A stretch of 25,782 nucleotides of DNA from JANNWF01 sp052390415 (GTDB lineage Bacteria > Pseudomonadota > Gammaproteobacteria > Xanthomonadales > Xanthomonadaceae). A program made the translations under genes and the position numbers. Shown here piece after piece: positions 1 through 7,266 of this stretch. The stretch is from positions 1 through 25,782 of the forward strand of contig JBQTGY010000129.1 in assembly GCA_052390415.1 (NCBI GenBank), in the 5' to 3' direction. The notes beneath the pieces are model-generated. The model did no database searches and was not told where the DNA came from. It worked only from the letters and a program-made list of their open reading frames with translations. How positions within the stretch are numbered: the stretch's first letter is position 1; every line of letters starts with the position of its first letter.

Positions 1-281
1 TGGGCCCATTGCGGCGAGGCGCAACGCAGCGATGGCCGCAAAGACCAAGTGAGCATCGTGCCAGCGGGAAAACGCAGCGAACACTTTGTCATTTTGAGAT
101 TCATCACTTTTGACGAGGCGCACCAACGAAGCTCGGGCGTTTTCTCGCGACCTCATGAAATGTCCGGGCTAGGCCGTCGCAGCGGATTGCATTGGGCTTG
201 CGTCCGCGTTGCGAGCGGTTTGGATGTCGCGGCGACGCGCAGCGCGTGACGACAACGCGCCTAGCCCGCTAACCTCGCGGC
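1..281. other. Non-coding leader stretch upstream of ubiA
   Basis: I see no convincing gene here. The only open frame of any length (49-249, plus) gives a 66-residue arginine- and serine-rich product with no recognisable motif. The stretch contains several loose copies of the word CGCAGCG and a small palindrome, ACGCGC-A-GCGCGT, at 234-246. A 10-bp inverted repeat is listed separately. The ubiA promoter should lie here, but no good -35/-10 pair stands out. Confidence 0.5.
165..268. repeat. Inverted repeat CGGGCTAGGC / GCCTAGCCCG upstream of ubiA
   Basis: The 10-mer CGGGCTAGGC at 165-174 is exactly repeated in inverse orientation at 259-268, with 84 bases between. The right arm ends 13 bases before the ubiA start codon. 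It contains CTAG, a tetranucleotide that is rare in many proteobacterial genomes. It could be an operator pair, the ends of a small palindromic element, or chance. Nothing else in the sequence decides between these. Confidence 0.35.
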
Positions 282-1208
282 ATGAAGCCACCGCGTCTGT
301 ATTCCCTCTCCCACTGGCAACAGCGCCTGTCCGCCGCGCTTCCGCCCGCGCTGCGTGACCGGTTTGATGCCTATTGGCGACTCGTGCGCGGCGACCGGCC
401 GATCGGCTGGCTGCTGCTGTTGTGGCCGACATGGTGGGGCCTCTGGTTGGCAGCGGAAGGGACGCCACCGCTGTCGATTCTGGGCATCTTTACGGCAGGT
501 GTTTGGTTGATGCGCGCGGCGGGCTGCATCATCAACGACCATGCGGATCGCTGGCTGGATCCGCACGTCGAACGCACGCGTGCGCGGCCGCTGGCCAGCG
601 GTGAAGTGAGTTCGCGTGAGGCGTTGTGGTTGTTCGTGATCTTGTGTGCGGTCGCCTTTGGTCTGGTGATGTTATGCAATTGGCTGACCGTGCAACTCAG
701 TGTGGTCGGTGTCCTGTTGGCGGCTAGTTATCCGTATCTGAAGCGCTACACCTGGTTCCCGCAGGTCTATCTGGGAATCGCGTTTGGATGGGCCATCCCG
801 ATGGCATTTGCAGCCGTACAGGGCAAGGTGCCGGAGCTGGCTTGGCTGGCGTTTGTTGCCACCGTGTTATGGGCGACGGCCTACGACACCTGGTACGCGA
901 TGGTGGATCGCGAAGACGACATCCGCATGGGCGCGCGCTCGACCGCCATCCTGTTCGGCGAGCTGGACCTGCTCATGCAAGCAGTGCTGTTCAGCAGTGT
1001 GTTGATTGTGCTGGGATTGCTCGGATCGCGCGCGCAGCTGGGATCGATCTACTTCATCGCCATGGTCGCGGCGGCGGGGTTGATCGGCTGGCAATTCTGG
1101 CTGGCGCGGTCGCGCACTCGGGAGGGTTGTTTCGCTGCCTTTCGCAACAACCAGTGGGTCGGCATGCTGGTGTTTTTCGGCATCGCTCTGGGCTATGCAT
1201 GGCGCTGA
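282..1208 (+). CDS. ubiA: 4-hydroxybenzoate polyprenyltransferase UbiA
   Basis: This 308-residue integral membrane prenyltransferase should attach the polyprenyl tail to 4-hydroxybenzoate, the first membrane-bound step of ubiquinone synthesis. Both aspartate-rich Mg-diphosphate motifs of the UbiA family are present: NDHAD at about residues 85-89, followed by ERTRARPLASG, and YDTWYAMVDREDD at about 201-213, followed by GARSTAILFG. Between and after them lie several hydrophobic helices, for example around residues 116-150 and 232-260. Length is normal for the family. The start is chosen because MKPPRLYSLSHWQQRL leads directly into the conserved YWRLVRGDRPIGWLLLLWPT segment. There is no strong ribosome-binding site. 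The usual partner ubiC is not visible. The stop codon is separated by one base from the end of a degenerate insertion sequence, so the natural 3' end of the transcript has probably been replaced. Confidence 0.96.
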   Translation: MKPPRLYSLSHWQQRLSAALPPALRDRFDAYWRLVRGDRPIGWLLLLWPTWWGLWLAAEGTPPLSILGIFTAGVWLMRAAGCIINDHADRWLDPHVERTRARPLASGEVSSREALWLFVILCAVAFGLVMLCNWLTVQLSVVGVLLAASYPYLKRYTWFPQVYLGIAFGWAIPMAFAAVQGKVPELAWLAFVATVLWATAYDTWYAMVDREDDIRMGARSTAILFGELDLLMQAVLFSSVLIVLGLLGSRAQLGSIYFIAMVAAAGLIGWQFWLARSRTREGCFAAFRNNQWVGMLVFFGIALGYAWR

Positions 1209-1224
1209 GGCTGTAGAAAAACTC

Positions 1225-1526
1225 CTTTTCGCACGGGTGACCGCTCGCCGGTGCGGCGATCACGTGGCGGCGCGCCATGCGCTCGACCAGCGAGGCCACA
1301 CGCACGCACATCAGTTGGCCGCATGTGAGGCACAGGATCGGCCGGCGCTTGATCGATGGCGTGGGCGGCAGGCATACGTGCAGCATCAGTTGCACACGGC
1401 TGAGCAGGGTGCGTCGTCGATGATGCAGCAGGCCGTGGTTGCGGCTTCTTCGGAATCGCTTCGGCAACACGTGCACCAGCAAGAGCCGCAGGAAGTCGAC
1501 GCCGGGCAGGTGGCGGATCCATCGTC
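1225..1526 (-). pseudogene. IS91-like transposase C-terminal fragment
   Basis: In a third minus-strand frame, directly after the IS1182 piece, the translation reads RWIRHLPGVDFLRLLLVHVL, then PKRFRRSRNHGLL, HHRRRTLLSRVQLML, and after a gap PILCLTCGQLM. IS91/IS801-type (Y2 or Y1 HUH) transposases typically end with a block like 'FIRRFLLHVLP.GF.RIRHYGLLA', an arginine-rich helix, and a CPxCGG-type cysteine knuckle, and the resemblance is good in order and spacing. The catalytic histidines and tyrosines lie upstream in intact proteins and are missing here. A TGA stop precedes the block in frame. This is inferred from remembered family patterns, so the family call is moderate. Confidence 0.55.
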
Positions 1527-1828
1527 ATTGCCGCGATGACGATCCAGCATCTGTTTGGCCGCGGCCTCCAACTTCGCGGCGCGCGAGGTGCACTCGGCGC
1601 GGGTGCCCGAGCGATGTTTGCATGCATTGGACGGCAGCTTGACGCCATCGATGGCGCATGCGCCGGCGCGCCATTCTTGTCGTTGCAGAAGTAAGAGTCG
1701 AAGGCCGAAAGATCGAGCAAATCGACCACATGATGCAGCGCGTGGGCAAAACTGCCGGGCACCAGCTGGTCCTCCAGCACCACCGGCAAAAACCGTGGAC
1801 TCATGTCGATCAGCTTGGATCGCGCCAT
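1520..1828 (-). pseudogene. IS1182-family transposase remnant, deleted and frameshifted
   Basis: On the minus strand from the ATG at 1828, the reading begins MARSKLIDMSPRFLPVVLED and continues LVPGSFAHALHH and LDLSAFDSYFCNDKNGAPA, the usual N-terminus of IS1182-type transposases. Near 1650-1660 the frame breaks. In the next frame the text resumes at a much later family position, AIDGVKLPSNA then SGTRAE and KLEAAAKQMLDRHRGND. The missing stretch between these blocks corresponds to roughly a hundred residues in intact relatives (estimated from memory of the family). The DDE catalytic domain is absent beyond this point. The join is therefore a deletion plus frameshift, and the product is not functional. 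Confidence 0.8.
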
Positions 1829-1915
1829 CGGTTTGCTCCTTGCTCTCTGCAAGCACAGGAAGCAAGATCGGGACCAGTTTTTCTACAGCTTCGTCAGGCC
1901 TCACTCGTGCACATC

Positions 1916-2350
1916 ATGAACCTTCAAGCCAAGGCACGGCCTCTCTTGGGCCGTATCGAGCACTATTGGTTTGAGAACGAGCACATTGGTCTAAAGAAGA
2001 CGCGTTTCCATCGCATCGAAATTCCCTTTGAACCATTTGATTCGGGCCTGAGCTACGTGAGCCAGCCTGAGGCCACATCGCTGGTAGTGGAATGGCTAGT
2101 TCTCGACATAGAGGATCCGGGTCGCCTCACGGGAGTTGAGGTCACATCCGAGTCCGCACCAGAAATGGAGGCCTCGATCTACCTGGGGTCGGCGCACAAC
2201 GGGTTCCGAATAGACAATTTGAGCATTTCGCCAGAAGGTACCGACTTCTTGGTGACTTGCCACGGCATGGTGGAGTTTGAGAATGAAGGCGTCGCTAGAA
2301 ATGAATCATTCAGCCTGCAGGCGAGAGCCACGTATGCTGGTGAGGCCTAA
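1916..2350 (+). CDS. Orphan hypothetical protein between insertion-sequence relics
   Basis: This is a 144-residue soluble acidic protein that I do not recognise. It begins MNLQAKARPLLGRIEHYWFE and has no signal peptide, membrane segment or cysteine cluster. Alternating hydrophobic stretches (SLVVEWLVLDIEDPG, MEASIYLGSAHNGFRID, TDFLVTCHGMVEFENE) suggest a mostly beta fold. Small acidic single-domain proteins of this size are common among polymorphic-toxin immunity proteins, but no toxin gene is nearby and this is only a guess. The open frame extends far upstream through the IS relic, but that part reads as IS antisense. An in-frame GTG at 1907, with CAGG eight bases before it, is an alternative start. 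The gene has no visible promoter of its own. Confidence 0.7.
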   Translation: MNLQAKARPLLGRIEHYWFENEHIGLKKTRFHRIEIPFEPFDSGLSYVSQPEATSLVVEWLVLDIEDPGRLTGVEVTSESAPEMEASIYLGSAHNGFRIDNLSISPEGTDFLVTCHGMVEFENEGVARNESFSLQARATYAGEA

Positions 2351-2353
2351 CGT

Positions 2354-2695
2354 CTAAGGATAGATCGCGCGCAGCCGCGATCTGATCCGATTGTTGAACA
2401 AGCCTAGGGCGACGGCGGCTTTATTGAGGCCGAGACGATCCGCCAGGTGGAGAGCCCACTGCTGGGTGCGGTCGAGTGCTGGGCCTTTCGTGCGCGCGGC
2501 CTTGGCGGCGACGAGCGTCGGTCGCGCGCCGTGGATGAGCAGCGTGCGCAGGTAGACGTCGCCCCGTTTGGTGATGCGGCCGACGCCGCTGGCGTGCTGC
2601 AGGCGTTGGCTGCGTGCGTCACGTCGCATGAAATCGCTGAGGTGGCCCTCGATGGCAGTCATCGAGGCCTGTGCGGCGGCGACCTGATCCAGCAA
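2354..2695 (-). pseudogene. IS110-family transposase remnant (C-terminal domain)
   Basis: The minus strand encodes about 113 residues with the hallmark of the IS110/IS116/IS902 C-terminal domain: GRITKRGDVYLRTLLIHGAR, then QQWALHLADRLGLNKAAVAL. Upstream is a helical piece, LDQVAAAQASMTAIEGHLSDF, that normally precedes the helix-hairpin-helix segment. Here it joins almost directly to GRITKRGD, so the central block carrying the usual 'PGIGP', 'GLVP' and 'SSGGK' signatures has been deleted. The DEDD catalytic N-terminus is also gone. After NKAAVAL the text changes to GLFNNRIRSRLRAIYP, which does not look like the family and probably comes from a later rearrangement. Not functional. Confidence 0.8.
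2362..2383. terminator. Stem-loop between convergent orphan gene and IS110 relic
   Basis: AGATCGCG (2362-2369) pairs perfectly with CGCGATCT (2376-2383) around the loop CGCAGC. It begins 11 bases after the stop of the orphan gene and lies just inside the end of the IS110 remnant. There is no T-tract on either strand, so it is at best a weak terminator or a transcript-stabilising stem. Confidence 0.3.
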
Positions 2696-2722
2696 GCAAG
2701 AACGGGACCCGTCTTCTACAGC
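2692..2722 (-). repeat. Lone IS1182-type terminal sequence
   Basis: Read on the minus strand, this begins GCTGTAGAAGACGGGTCCCG and continues TTCTTGCTT. It matches the right-hand end of the 1210-1889 element (GCTGTAGAAAAACTGGTCCC, then GATCTTGCTT) at most positions over about 30 bases. No transposase of that family follows: the IS110 remnant starts at once. It is the stump of a second IS1182-type copy that was interrupted or deleted. Confidence 0.65.
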
Positions 2723-2786
2723 TTTGTTGAGCGCGCGCTGCTCTGCACAGCTGGGTTTAACTCATCTGCGCGCCACTGGAGTTTGC

Positions 2787-3491
2787 TCAACCGCGCGCCA
2801 CGCGTGCCGCGGCCAGCACCCGCACTTCGCGTGCGCCGGCGTGCAGCAGCGTGCGTGCGGCTTCGGCGACCGTGGTTCCGGTGGTAATCACATCGTCGAC
2901 CAGCAAAACGCAGTGATCCTTCACTTGCTCGGGGTCGGCACTGAAGGCGCGACGCAAATTGCGGCGGCGACTGGGTGCATCCAGTCCCGTTTGCGGCAGG
3001 GTGTGCCGGTGGCGAATCAAGGCGGTCAAAGACAGCGGGATGGCTGTTCTCGCCAATAGCGGCCGCAGCAATTCCAGCGCCTGGTTGTAGCCGCGCTCGC
3101 GCAAACGCGTGCGATGCAGTGGGATCGGTACCGCCAGACTCACGCCCGCCACCAGCTCCGTCACGCCGTCGTGGTTCTGCATCAATTCCACCAAGGCGCG
3201 ACCCGCTGCCAGTTGCTGCGCAAACTTGAGTTGCGTGACCAAGCGGTCCACGGGCTCGGCATAACGCAAGGGTGCGACGCTGAGTGTTTGCGGTGGCGTT
3301 CGCCGCACGCAGCGACCGCAAAACAGAGCGGGCGCCGGCAACGGCAGTGCGCAGCGAGGGCAGGCACAGAGGTTCCAGGGCAATGCGTCACGACACTCCG
3401 CGCACAGCGGTCCGCAGGTACTCGCTTCACCGCAGGCCAGGCACGCTTCCGGCAGGGCGCTCGCCAATGCGCTGCTCAGCCAGTTTTTCAC
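2787..3491 (-). CDS. comF: ComF family phosphoribosyltransferase-like protein
   Basis: This 234-residue ComF/GntX-type protein, in families studied so far, is needed for natural DNA uptake or for using DNA as a nutrient. The N-terminus has a cysteine-rich zinc-binding region with CLAC (17-20), CAEC (30-33), CACPRC (42-47) and CGRC (58-61). A type I phosphoribosyltransferase domain follows. Its PRPP loop is VLLVDDVITTGTT at about 195-207, preceded by the ComF-typical RERGYNQALELLRPL (131-145) and QTGLDAPSRRRNLRRAF (167-183). Length is normal. It is transcribed away from the hydrolase gene that starts at 3636, so the 3492-3635 gap must hold divergent promoters. Its 3' end faces the insertion-sequence relics. 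No other competence gene is in the window. Confidence 0.93.
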   Translation of the reverse strand: MKNWLSSALASALPEACLACGEASTCGPLCAECRDALPWNLCACPRCALPLPAPALFCGRCVRRTPPQTLSVAPLRYAEPVDRLVTQLKFAQQLAAGRALVELMQNHDGVTELVAGVSLAVPIPLHRTRLRERGYNQALELLRPLLARTAIPLSLTALIRHRHTLPQTGLDAPSRRRNLRRAFSADPEQVKDHCVLLVDDVITTGTTVAEAARTLLHAGAREVRVLAAARVARG

Positions 3492-3635
3492 TTCGTCCGT
3501 TCACCTGCATTTGCCTGCGAACAGCCTAGCAGCCGGTGGGTCTCGCAACGTTGGTCAACCTTGGTCGGGGACCGTTGGGAAATCCAAAATGATTCGATTC
3601 AGCCGTTGCTTGCGCCGCCCAGCTACCCTATCGAC

Positions 3636-5795
3636 ATGCCTATTTCCCGTTGCTTGTTTGTTGTCCTGGCGTTGATCGTCTTGCCAGTCTCCGCCGCCCG
3701 GCATTTTGAGGGCGAGTTGCCTGGTGCCAGTGGCCGTTACGCCATCGACGTGCCCGACGGCTGGCAGCCTGGCGGTCGACTGATTGTCTACAGCCACGGC
3801 TTTTCGATGCGGTTCCCGAGTCCGACGTTACAAGTCGAGACCGCTCCCAATGCGGAGTCGCGCGCTTATTTCATGGGTCGCGGTTACGCGTTGGCGGCGG
3901 CCAGTTACAGCAGTCGCGGCTGGGCTCTGTTCGACATCGAGCGCGAACAGCAGGCCTTGCTCGCCGAGTTTCGCCGACGTGTGGGCGGGCCGGGTGAGAT
4001 TGTCTTGTTCGGCGGCTCGCTCGGTGGTTTGGTGAGCATGAAAACCGCCGAGGCCTACAGCGCGGCGGGTGAGCCGGTGGGCGGCGTGCTCGCCTTGTGT
4101 CCGCCGCTGGCCGGTGCACGCAGCTGGGATTTCGCAGTGGATACGCGCCTGTTGTTTGACGCGGTCTGCGAATCCAGTCCGTTGCCCGAGGGCAGCGCGG
4201 CGCTGCCGTGGGTACTCGATTATTCCGCCATTCCGCCCAACTTGAGCGACCTGCCCGACGGCGTCACCCTGGAGAGCGTGCTGCCCATCGCCAATCGTGT
4301 TCGCCAGTGCATGGGTTTCTATCAGCCCAGTATTTTTGACACCTCGGCGCAACTGCAACGGCGCGCGCAATTGAAGGCTCTGCTGGGGATAACCAGCGAT
4401 GATTTTCTGCTGACCAATATCGCCTACGCGATCTATCCATTGGCCGACTTGATCCAGGGTCCAGACAAACTGGCCGGCTTCAACGCCTTCGACAATCGTT
4501 TCGTCGACTATGGCGACCCGGCGATCAATGCGCGGGTGCGACGAGTGGCGGGCGATCCCATCGCCGCGGCCAAGTTGCGGGCAGCTTCAAACTTGCGTGG
4601 GCCGTATGGCAATGCGCGTGTGTTGGTGATACCCACCAATCGTGACGAACTGGTGATTCCCGAGCACATCGAAGTGCTCAGCGAGTTAGGCATTCCGCCC
4701 GAGCAACTGAGCGTCGCCTTGATCCGCCAGAGCCAGCCCGCGCATTGTGATTTCTCCGCTTCCGAACTGTTGGCGGGATTCGAGTCCCTGCGCAACTGGA
4801 TCGACGGCGGGCCGCAGCCCAACGCCGCCGGCCTGCGCGCCCATTGTTTGGCACGCAGCGGCCTCAGCGGTGATCGTTGTGGTTATGATCCGAGCATCAC
4901 CCTGTCCTCGCTGGACCAACGCATCCGCCCGCGTCAGCTCGAGCCGCGGCCCATTTCATCGCGCCACACGGGCAGCTGGTTCGACCCACAGTTCGACGGC
5001 GAAGGTCTGTTGATCGAGATCATCAATGGCGGTCGCGACGCGGTGGTCGGCTGGTATACCTATCCACCCGTCGGTGGCGAGGGCGAGCAACGTTGGATCG
5101 TGGGTTTGGGTCGGGTGACCCAGGAGGGTATCCACGTCGCCGAAGCGTTTGAATATCGCGGCGCGCGGTTTGGTGACTTTGATCCGACCGACATCCAGAC
5201 CCATCGCTTCGGCGAACTGACGTTGGCGTTTGGTGGTTGTGATTTGCCGCCTGCGTCCGGCCAGACATTGCCCGCCGGTCAGCTGAGGCTGCGATATCAA
5301 GGATCGAGCGCCTATGGCAGCGGCGAGCGCGTGCTGAACCAGCTGACGCAAAACGCGGTGAGTTTTCCACTGTGCGCCGAAGTGGGCATCCCGCCCTTGC
5401 CAGAGCCCAGCAGCAGCTACGCCGGCAGCTGGTACCGCGCCTCCGGCGCTGGCGACGGATGGTTATTGCAGATCGGCAGTGACCGCCGCGCTGTGGTCGG
5501 CTGGTACACCTTTGATCCACAGGGCCGAGCCGCGTGGTTGATCGGCACCGGTCTGTTTGACCCCGCAAACCGCCGCGTCACCTTCACCATGCAACGCACC
5601 CGCGGCGCCCGCTTCGGCAGCGCCTTTCGACCCGCCGACGTGCAACGCATCGACTGGGGCGACCTCACCCTGTCCTTCGACAGCTGCGGCAGCGGTCGTG
5701 CGCAGTGGACGGCTCGCGAATCGGGCTGGACCAGTGGCAGTGAGGTGATTGCTCGTTTGACGAAGGCGGATGGGACGCCGGGGTGTGAGGAATAG
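3636..5795 (+). CDS. Secreted alpha/beta-hydrolase-like protein with two C-terminal WYTY repeats
   Basis: This 719-residue exported protein opens with a signal peptide, MPISRCLFVVLALIVLPVSA, which fixes the start at the ATG at 3636; the frame is open further upstream but overlaps comF. Residues about 30-390 look like an alpha/beta hydrolase. There is an oxyanion-type HGFS at 54-57, a nucleophile elbow GGSLGG with Ser128, a plausible acid Asp337 (PTNRDELV) and a plausible catalytic His370 (QPAHCDF). The substrate is unknown; an ester or peptide is likely. Two copies of a module of about 95 residues follow, from about 444 and 595. Each has GSW(F/Y), then AVVGWYTY or AVVGWYTF, then a WIVGLG or WLIGTG turn, then RGARFG, and finally GELTLAF or GDLTLSF before a cysteine. 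I have seen this module type in secreted proteins of Xanthomonadales. It may bind a surface or polymer. Confidence 0.8.
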   Translation: MPISRCLFVVLALIVLPVSAARHFEGELPGASGRYAIDVPDGWQPGGRLIVYSHGFSMRFPSPTLQVETAPNAESRAYFMGRGYALAAASYSSRGWALFDIEREQQALLAEFRRRVGGPGEIVLFGGSLGGLVSMKTAEAYSAAGEPVGGVLALCPPLAGARSWDFAVDTRLLFDAVCESSPLPEGSAALPWVLDYSAIPPNLSDLPDGVTLESVLPIANRVRQCMGFYQPSIFDTSAQLQRRAQLKALLGITSDDFLLTNIAYAIYPLADLIQGPDKLAGFNAFDNRFVDYGDPAINARVRRVAGDPIAAAKLRAASNLRGPYGNARVLVIPTNRDELVIPEHIEVLSELGIPPEQLSVALIRQSQPAHCDFSASELLAGFESLRNWIDGGPQPNAAGLRAHCLARSGLSGDRCGYDPSITLSSLDQRIRPRQLEPRPISSRHTGSWFDPQFDGEGLLIEIINGGRDAVVGWYTYPPVGGEGEQRWIVGLGRVTQEGIHVAEAFEYRGARFGDFDPTDIQTHRFGELTLAFGGCDLPPASGQTLPAGQLRLRYQGSSAYGSGERVLNQLTQNAVSFPLCAEVGIPPLPEPSSSYAGSWYRASGAGDGWLLQIGSDRRAVVGWYTFDPQGRAAWLIGTGLFDPANRRVTFTMQRTRGARFGSAFRPADVQRIDWGDLTLSFDSCGSGRAQWTARESGWTSGSEVIARLTKADGTPGCEE

Positions 5796-5824
5796 GGGGT
5801 GCTTCGGCCTTGCGGGAGACCTTC

Positions 5825-5918
5825 GCTTCTCTCGCTCTGGTTTGGCTCGCCGCAGAGTTTCGTGCTGCCGCTGAGGCAGACGAAACCCTGGGGCAAGCCA
5901 AACCAAGGCAAGTGAAGC
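5825..5918. repeat. 94-base imperfect inverted repeat between convergent genes
   Basis: The two halves are inverted copies centred near 5872. Perfect blocks are GGTTTGGCT (5839-5847) with AGCCAAACC (5896-5904), GTTTCGT (5857-5863) with ACGAAAC (5880-5886), and CTGCC (5865-5869) with GGCAG (5875-5879) around the loop GCTGA. The outer parts (GCTTC...CTGG against CCAAGG...GAAGC) match with several substitutions. It lies between the convergent hydrolase gene and the glycosyltransferase-like gene, where it could act as a two-way terminator. Its size and divergence also suit a small dispersed palindromic element. Confidence 0.75.
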
Positions 5919-5923
5919 CGAAA

Positions 5924-6700
5924 CTATCCTCCAAAAAACCGATTCACCACCATTCCCTGCGACTGCAAACACCGATCAATCACCACCTCATAACAACGCG
6001 AATCCATCGCCACCCCTCTGAACGCTTGATCCTGCAGCGAGGCACACAGGTTGGCCGCAGCGATGGGTGCGCGCAGTTGCTGCGCGTAGATCGGTAGAAA
6101 GTGCGCGCTACCGTTGACGATGTCGGCCATGAGGGCGGGGCTCACGATGCCGACGTTGAACAGGATGGGAAACGGCAGGATCGCGTGCAGCTCGGTCAAA
6201 AAGCGCGTGCTGGCGTCGAGTTTGCCCATCTGCGTTAGGCTGCGGGCGGTCTGCTCACAGGCGTCGATGAAGAAGTCGAGGTAGGCATTGCCTTTCACGA
6301 ACACGCTGATCGAGTTGTTGACGCGATGACTGATGGTGGCTTGGCCGGTCTCGTCGGCGTAAGTCCAGACTTCATGGCAATAGGCGAACTGGCTGCCCAC
6401 GTCCACCGACAGCCGTTCGGGGGCGACGATCAACATGTCGGCGTCCACCCACACCGTGCGCTCGAACCCTTCCTGCAAGAGTTCACGCGCCAGCTTGAGA
6501 CGTGCCAGGTCGGTGATCGGGCACAGGTGCGGACGACACTTTTCCTTGAACCAATCGGGAACGTAGTCGAAAAGGCGGTCGTCGACGAAACGGTATTCGA
6601 AACCTCGACTGCGCGCCCAGGCTTCTACCGTGTGCATGCAGCGGTGAATCCAGTTCGGCACGTTGTGGGTGCGATAGGACTGGAAGACGATAGTACGCAT
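5924..6700 (-). CDS. Glycosyltransferase-like protein with a DxD motif
   Basis: This 258-residue soluble protein begins MRTIVFQSYRTHNVPNWIHR. The segment CPITDLARLKLARELLQEGF followed by RTVWVDADMLIVAPERL (about residues 60-97) has the arrangement of GT-A fold sugar transferases of the GT8/GT32 type. In these, a helix precedes a metal- and nucleotide-sugar-binding DxD, here Asp86-Ala-Asp88. A later NVGIVSPALM and SVFVKGNAYLDFFIDAC fit the same fold. No signal peptide or membrane helix is seen, so it should act in the cytoplasm or on its inner face. Donor and acceptor cannot be told. It is a single gene with no polysaccharide cluster around it. Its 3' end meets the long inverted repeat, and the ATG at 6700 is the only sensible start. 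Confidence 0.65.
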   Translation of the reverse strand: MRTIVFQSYRTHNVPNWIHRCMHTVEAWARSRGFEYRFVDDRLFDYVPDWFKEKCRPHLCPITDLARLKLARELLQEGFERTVWVDADMLIVAPERLSVDVGSQFAYCHEVWTYADETGQATISHRVNNSISVFVKGNAYLDFFIDACEQTARSLTQMGKLDASTRFLTELHAILPFPILFNVGIVSPALMADIVNGSAHFLPIYAQQLRAPIAAANLCASLQDQAFRGVAMDSRCYEVVIDRCLQSQGMVVNRFFGG

Positions 6701-6862
6701 CGTTCAAATGGCTGGCGACAAGACGGCTGAAGTATGCCGCCCCACTGCTTTGGCGGGCCAGCGAGGCGGGCAACTCAGCCGCTACGGCACCTGCACGGAT
6801 ATCACCCGAGCGGGTGGTCTTCCGTCGAGCAGGCGCATCCAGCGATTGCTGGTGATCCGTCC

Positions 6863-6886
6863 GCGGTGGAATCCGGATTCCGCCGC
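6863..6886. repeat. 24-base near-perfect palindrome
   Basis: GCGGTGGAATCC (6863-6874) is followed directly by its inverse GGATTCCGCCGC (6875-6886), with one T/G mismatch. There is no loop, so it is better read as a dyad DNA site than as an RNA hairpin. It lies 16 bases past the stop codon of the 55-residue gene, in the 200-base gap before the glycosyltransferase-like gene. Confidence 0.5.
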
Positions 6887-6901
6887 AGTCACCATCAGGC
6901 G

Positions 6902-7069
6902 CTAACCTTCTGCGGGTGTGCTCGCAGGCTCCGCGGCCGCATCCTGATCGGCGTCAGCGGGTGCGGATTCTTCGTTACCGGCTGCCTTGCGGCTTGCCTT
7001 GGCAGCTTGTTTTCTCTTCTTTTCCAGCTCGCGCTGGCGTTTGTCGAATTGGTAGTTGGGCTTTGCCAT
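6902..7069 (-). CDS. Small highly charged protein of 55 residues
   Basis: The minus strand encodes 55 residues starting MAKPNYQFDKRQRELEKKRK, followed by QAAKASRKAAGNEESAPADA and an acidic, alanine- and proline-rich tail. The N-terminal half is strongly basic and should be helical; the C-terminal half is acidic and disordered. Small proteins opening with 'MAKPNYQF-KRQ-EL' recur, from memory, in Xanthomonadales and related proteobacteria, with no known function. I chose the ATG at 7069 because that is where relatives start. An ATG two codons upstream (7075) is in frame and could be used. It is too short for many automated gene calls, but the amino-acid composition and the conserved opening make it credible. 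Confidence 0.7.
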   Translation of the reverse strand: MAKPNYQFDKRQRELEKKRKQAAKASRKAAGNEESAPADADQDAAAEPASTPAEG

Positions 7070-7266
7070 GGGCATGCTCGTCGAGAAAGAGGAGTGCAGA
7101 CGATACGCGGGACAGGCTGACGAGGGTGTAATTGTTTACGCGGCAGTCCCATTCCGACCCGTGCCGCACACCGGGCAACAAATGTTCGACCAGCGATCCA
7201 GTGTCCTGCGGATGCGTGGCGCTCCACCACGCTCAATCCATTTGACCCCGGCAATGCGCCTTGGGC

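Larger units (their letters stand above)
1210..1889 (-). mobile_element. Degenerate IS1182-type element with intact terminal inverted repeats and a foreign insert
   Basis: The 14-mer GCTGTAGAAAAACT at 1210-1223 is exactly inverted at 1876-1889, defining a 680-bp unit. Reading on the minus strand, the first third encodes the start of an IS1182-type transposase, broken by an internal deletion and frameshift. The remainder encodes a piece resembling an IS91-type transposase. No flanking target-site duplication is obvious. The element cannot transpose by itself, because no complete transposase remains. Its left end abuts the ubiA stop codon, and its right end lies 26 bases before the start of the orphan gene at 1916. 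Confidence 0.8.

Noticed and set aside
49..249. 66-codon open frame at the left edge
   Set aside because: It has no recognisable motif, and its composition is Arg/Ser-rich as in random GC-rich frames. It overlaps the inverted repeat upstream of ubiA.
3114..3635. Upstream extension of the hydrolase frame by 174 codons
   Set aside because: It overlaps comF in antisense, and the signal peptide at 3636 marks the true start.
4848..4863. Sigma-54-like TTGGCACG inside the hydrolase gene
   Set aside because: The -12 position reads GGCC instead of TTGC, and it lies in the middle of a coding region.
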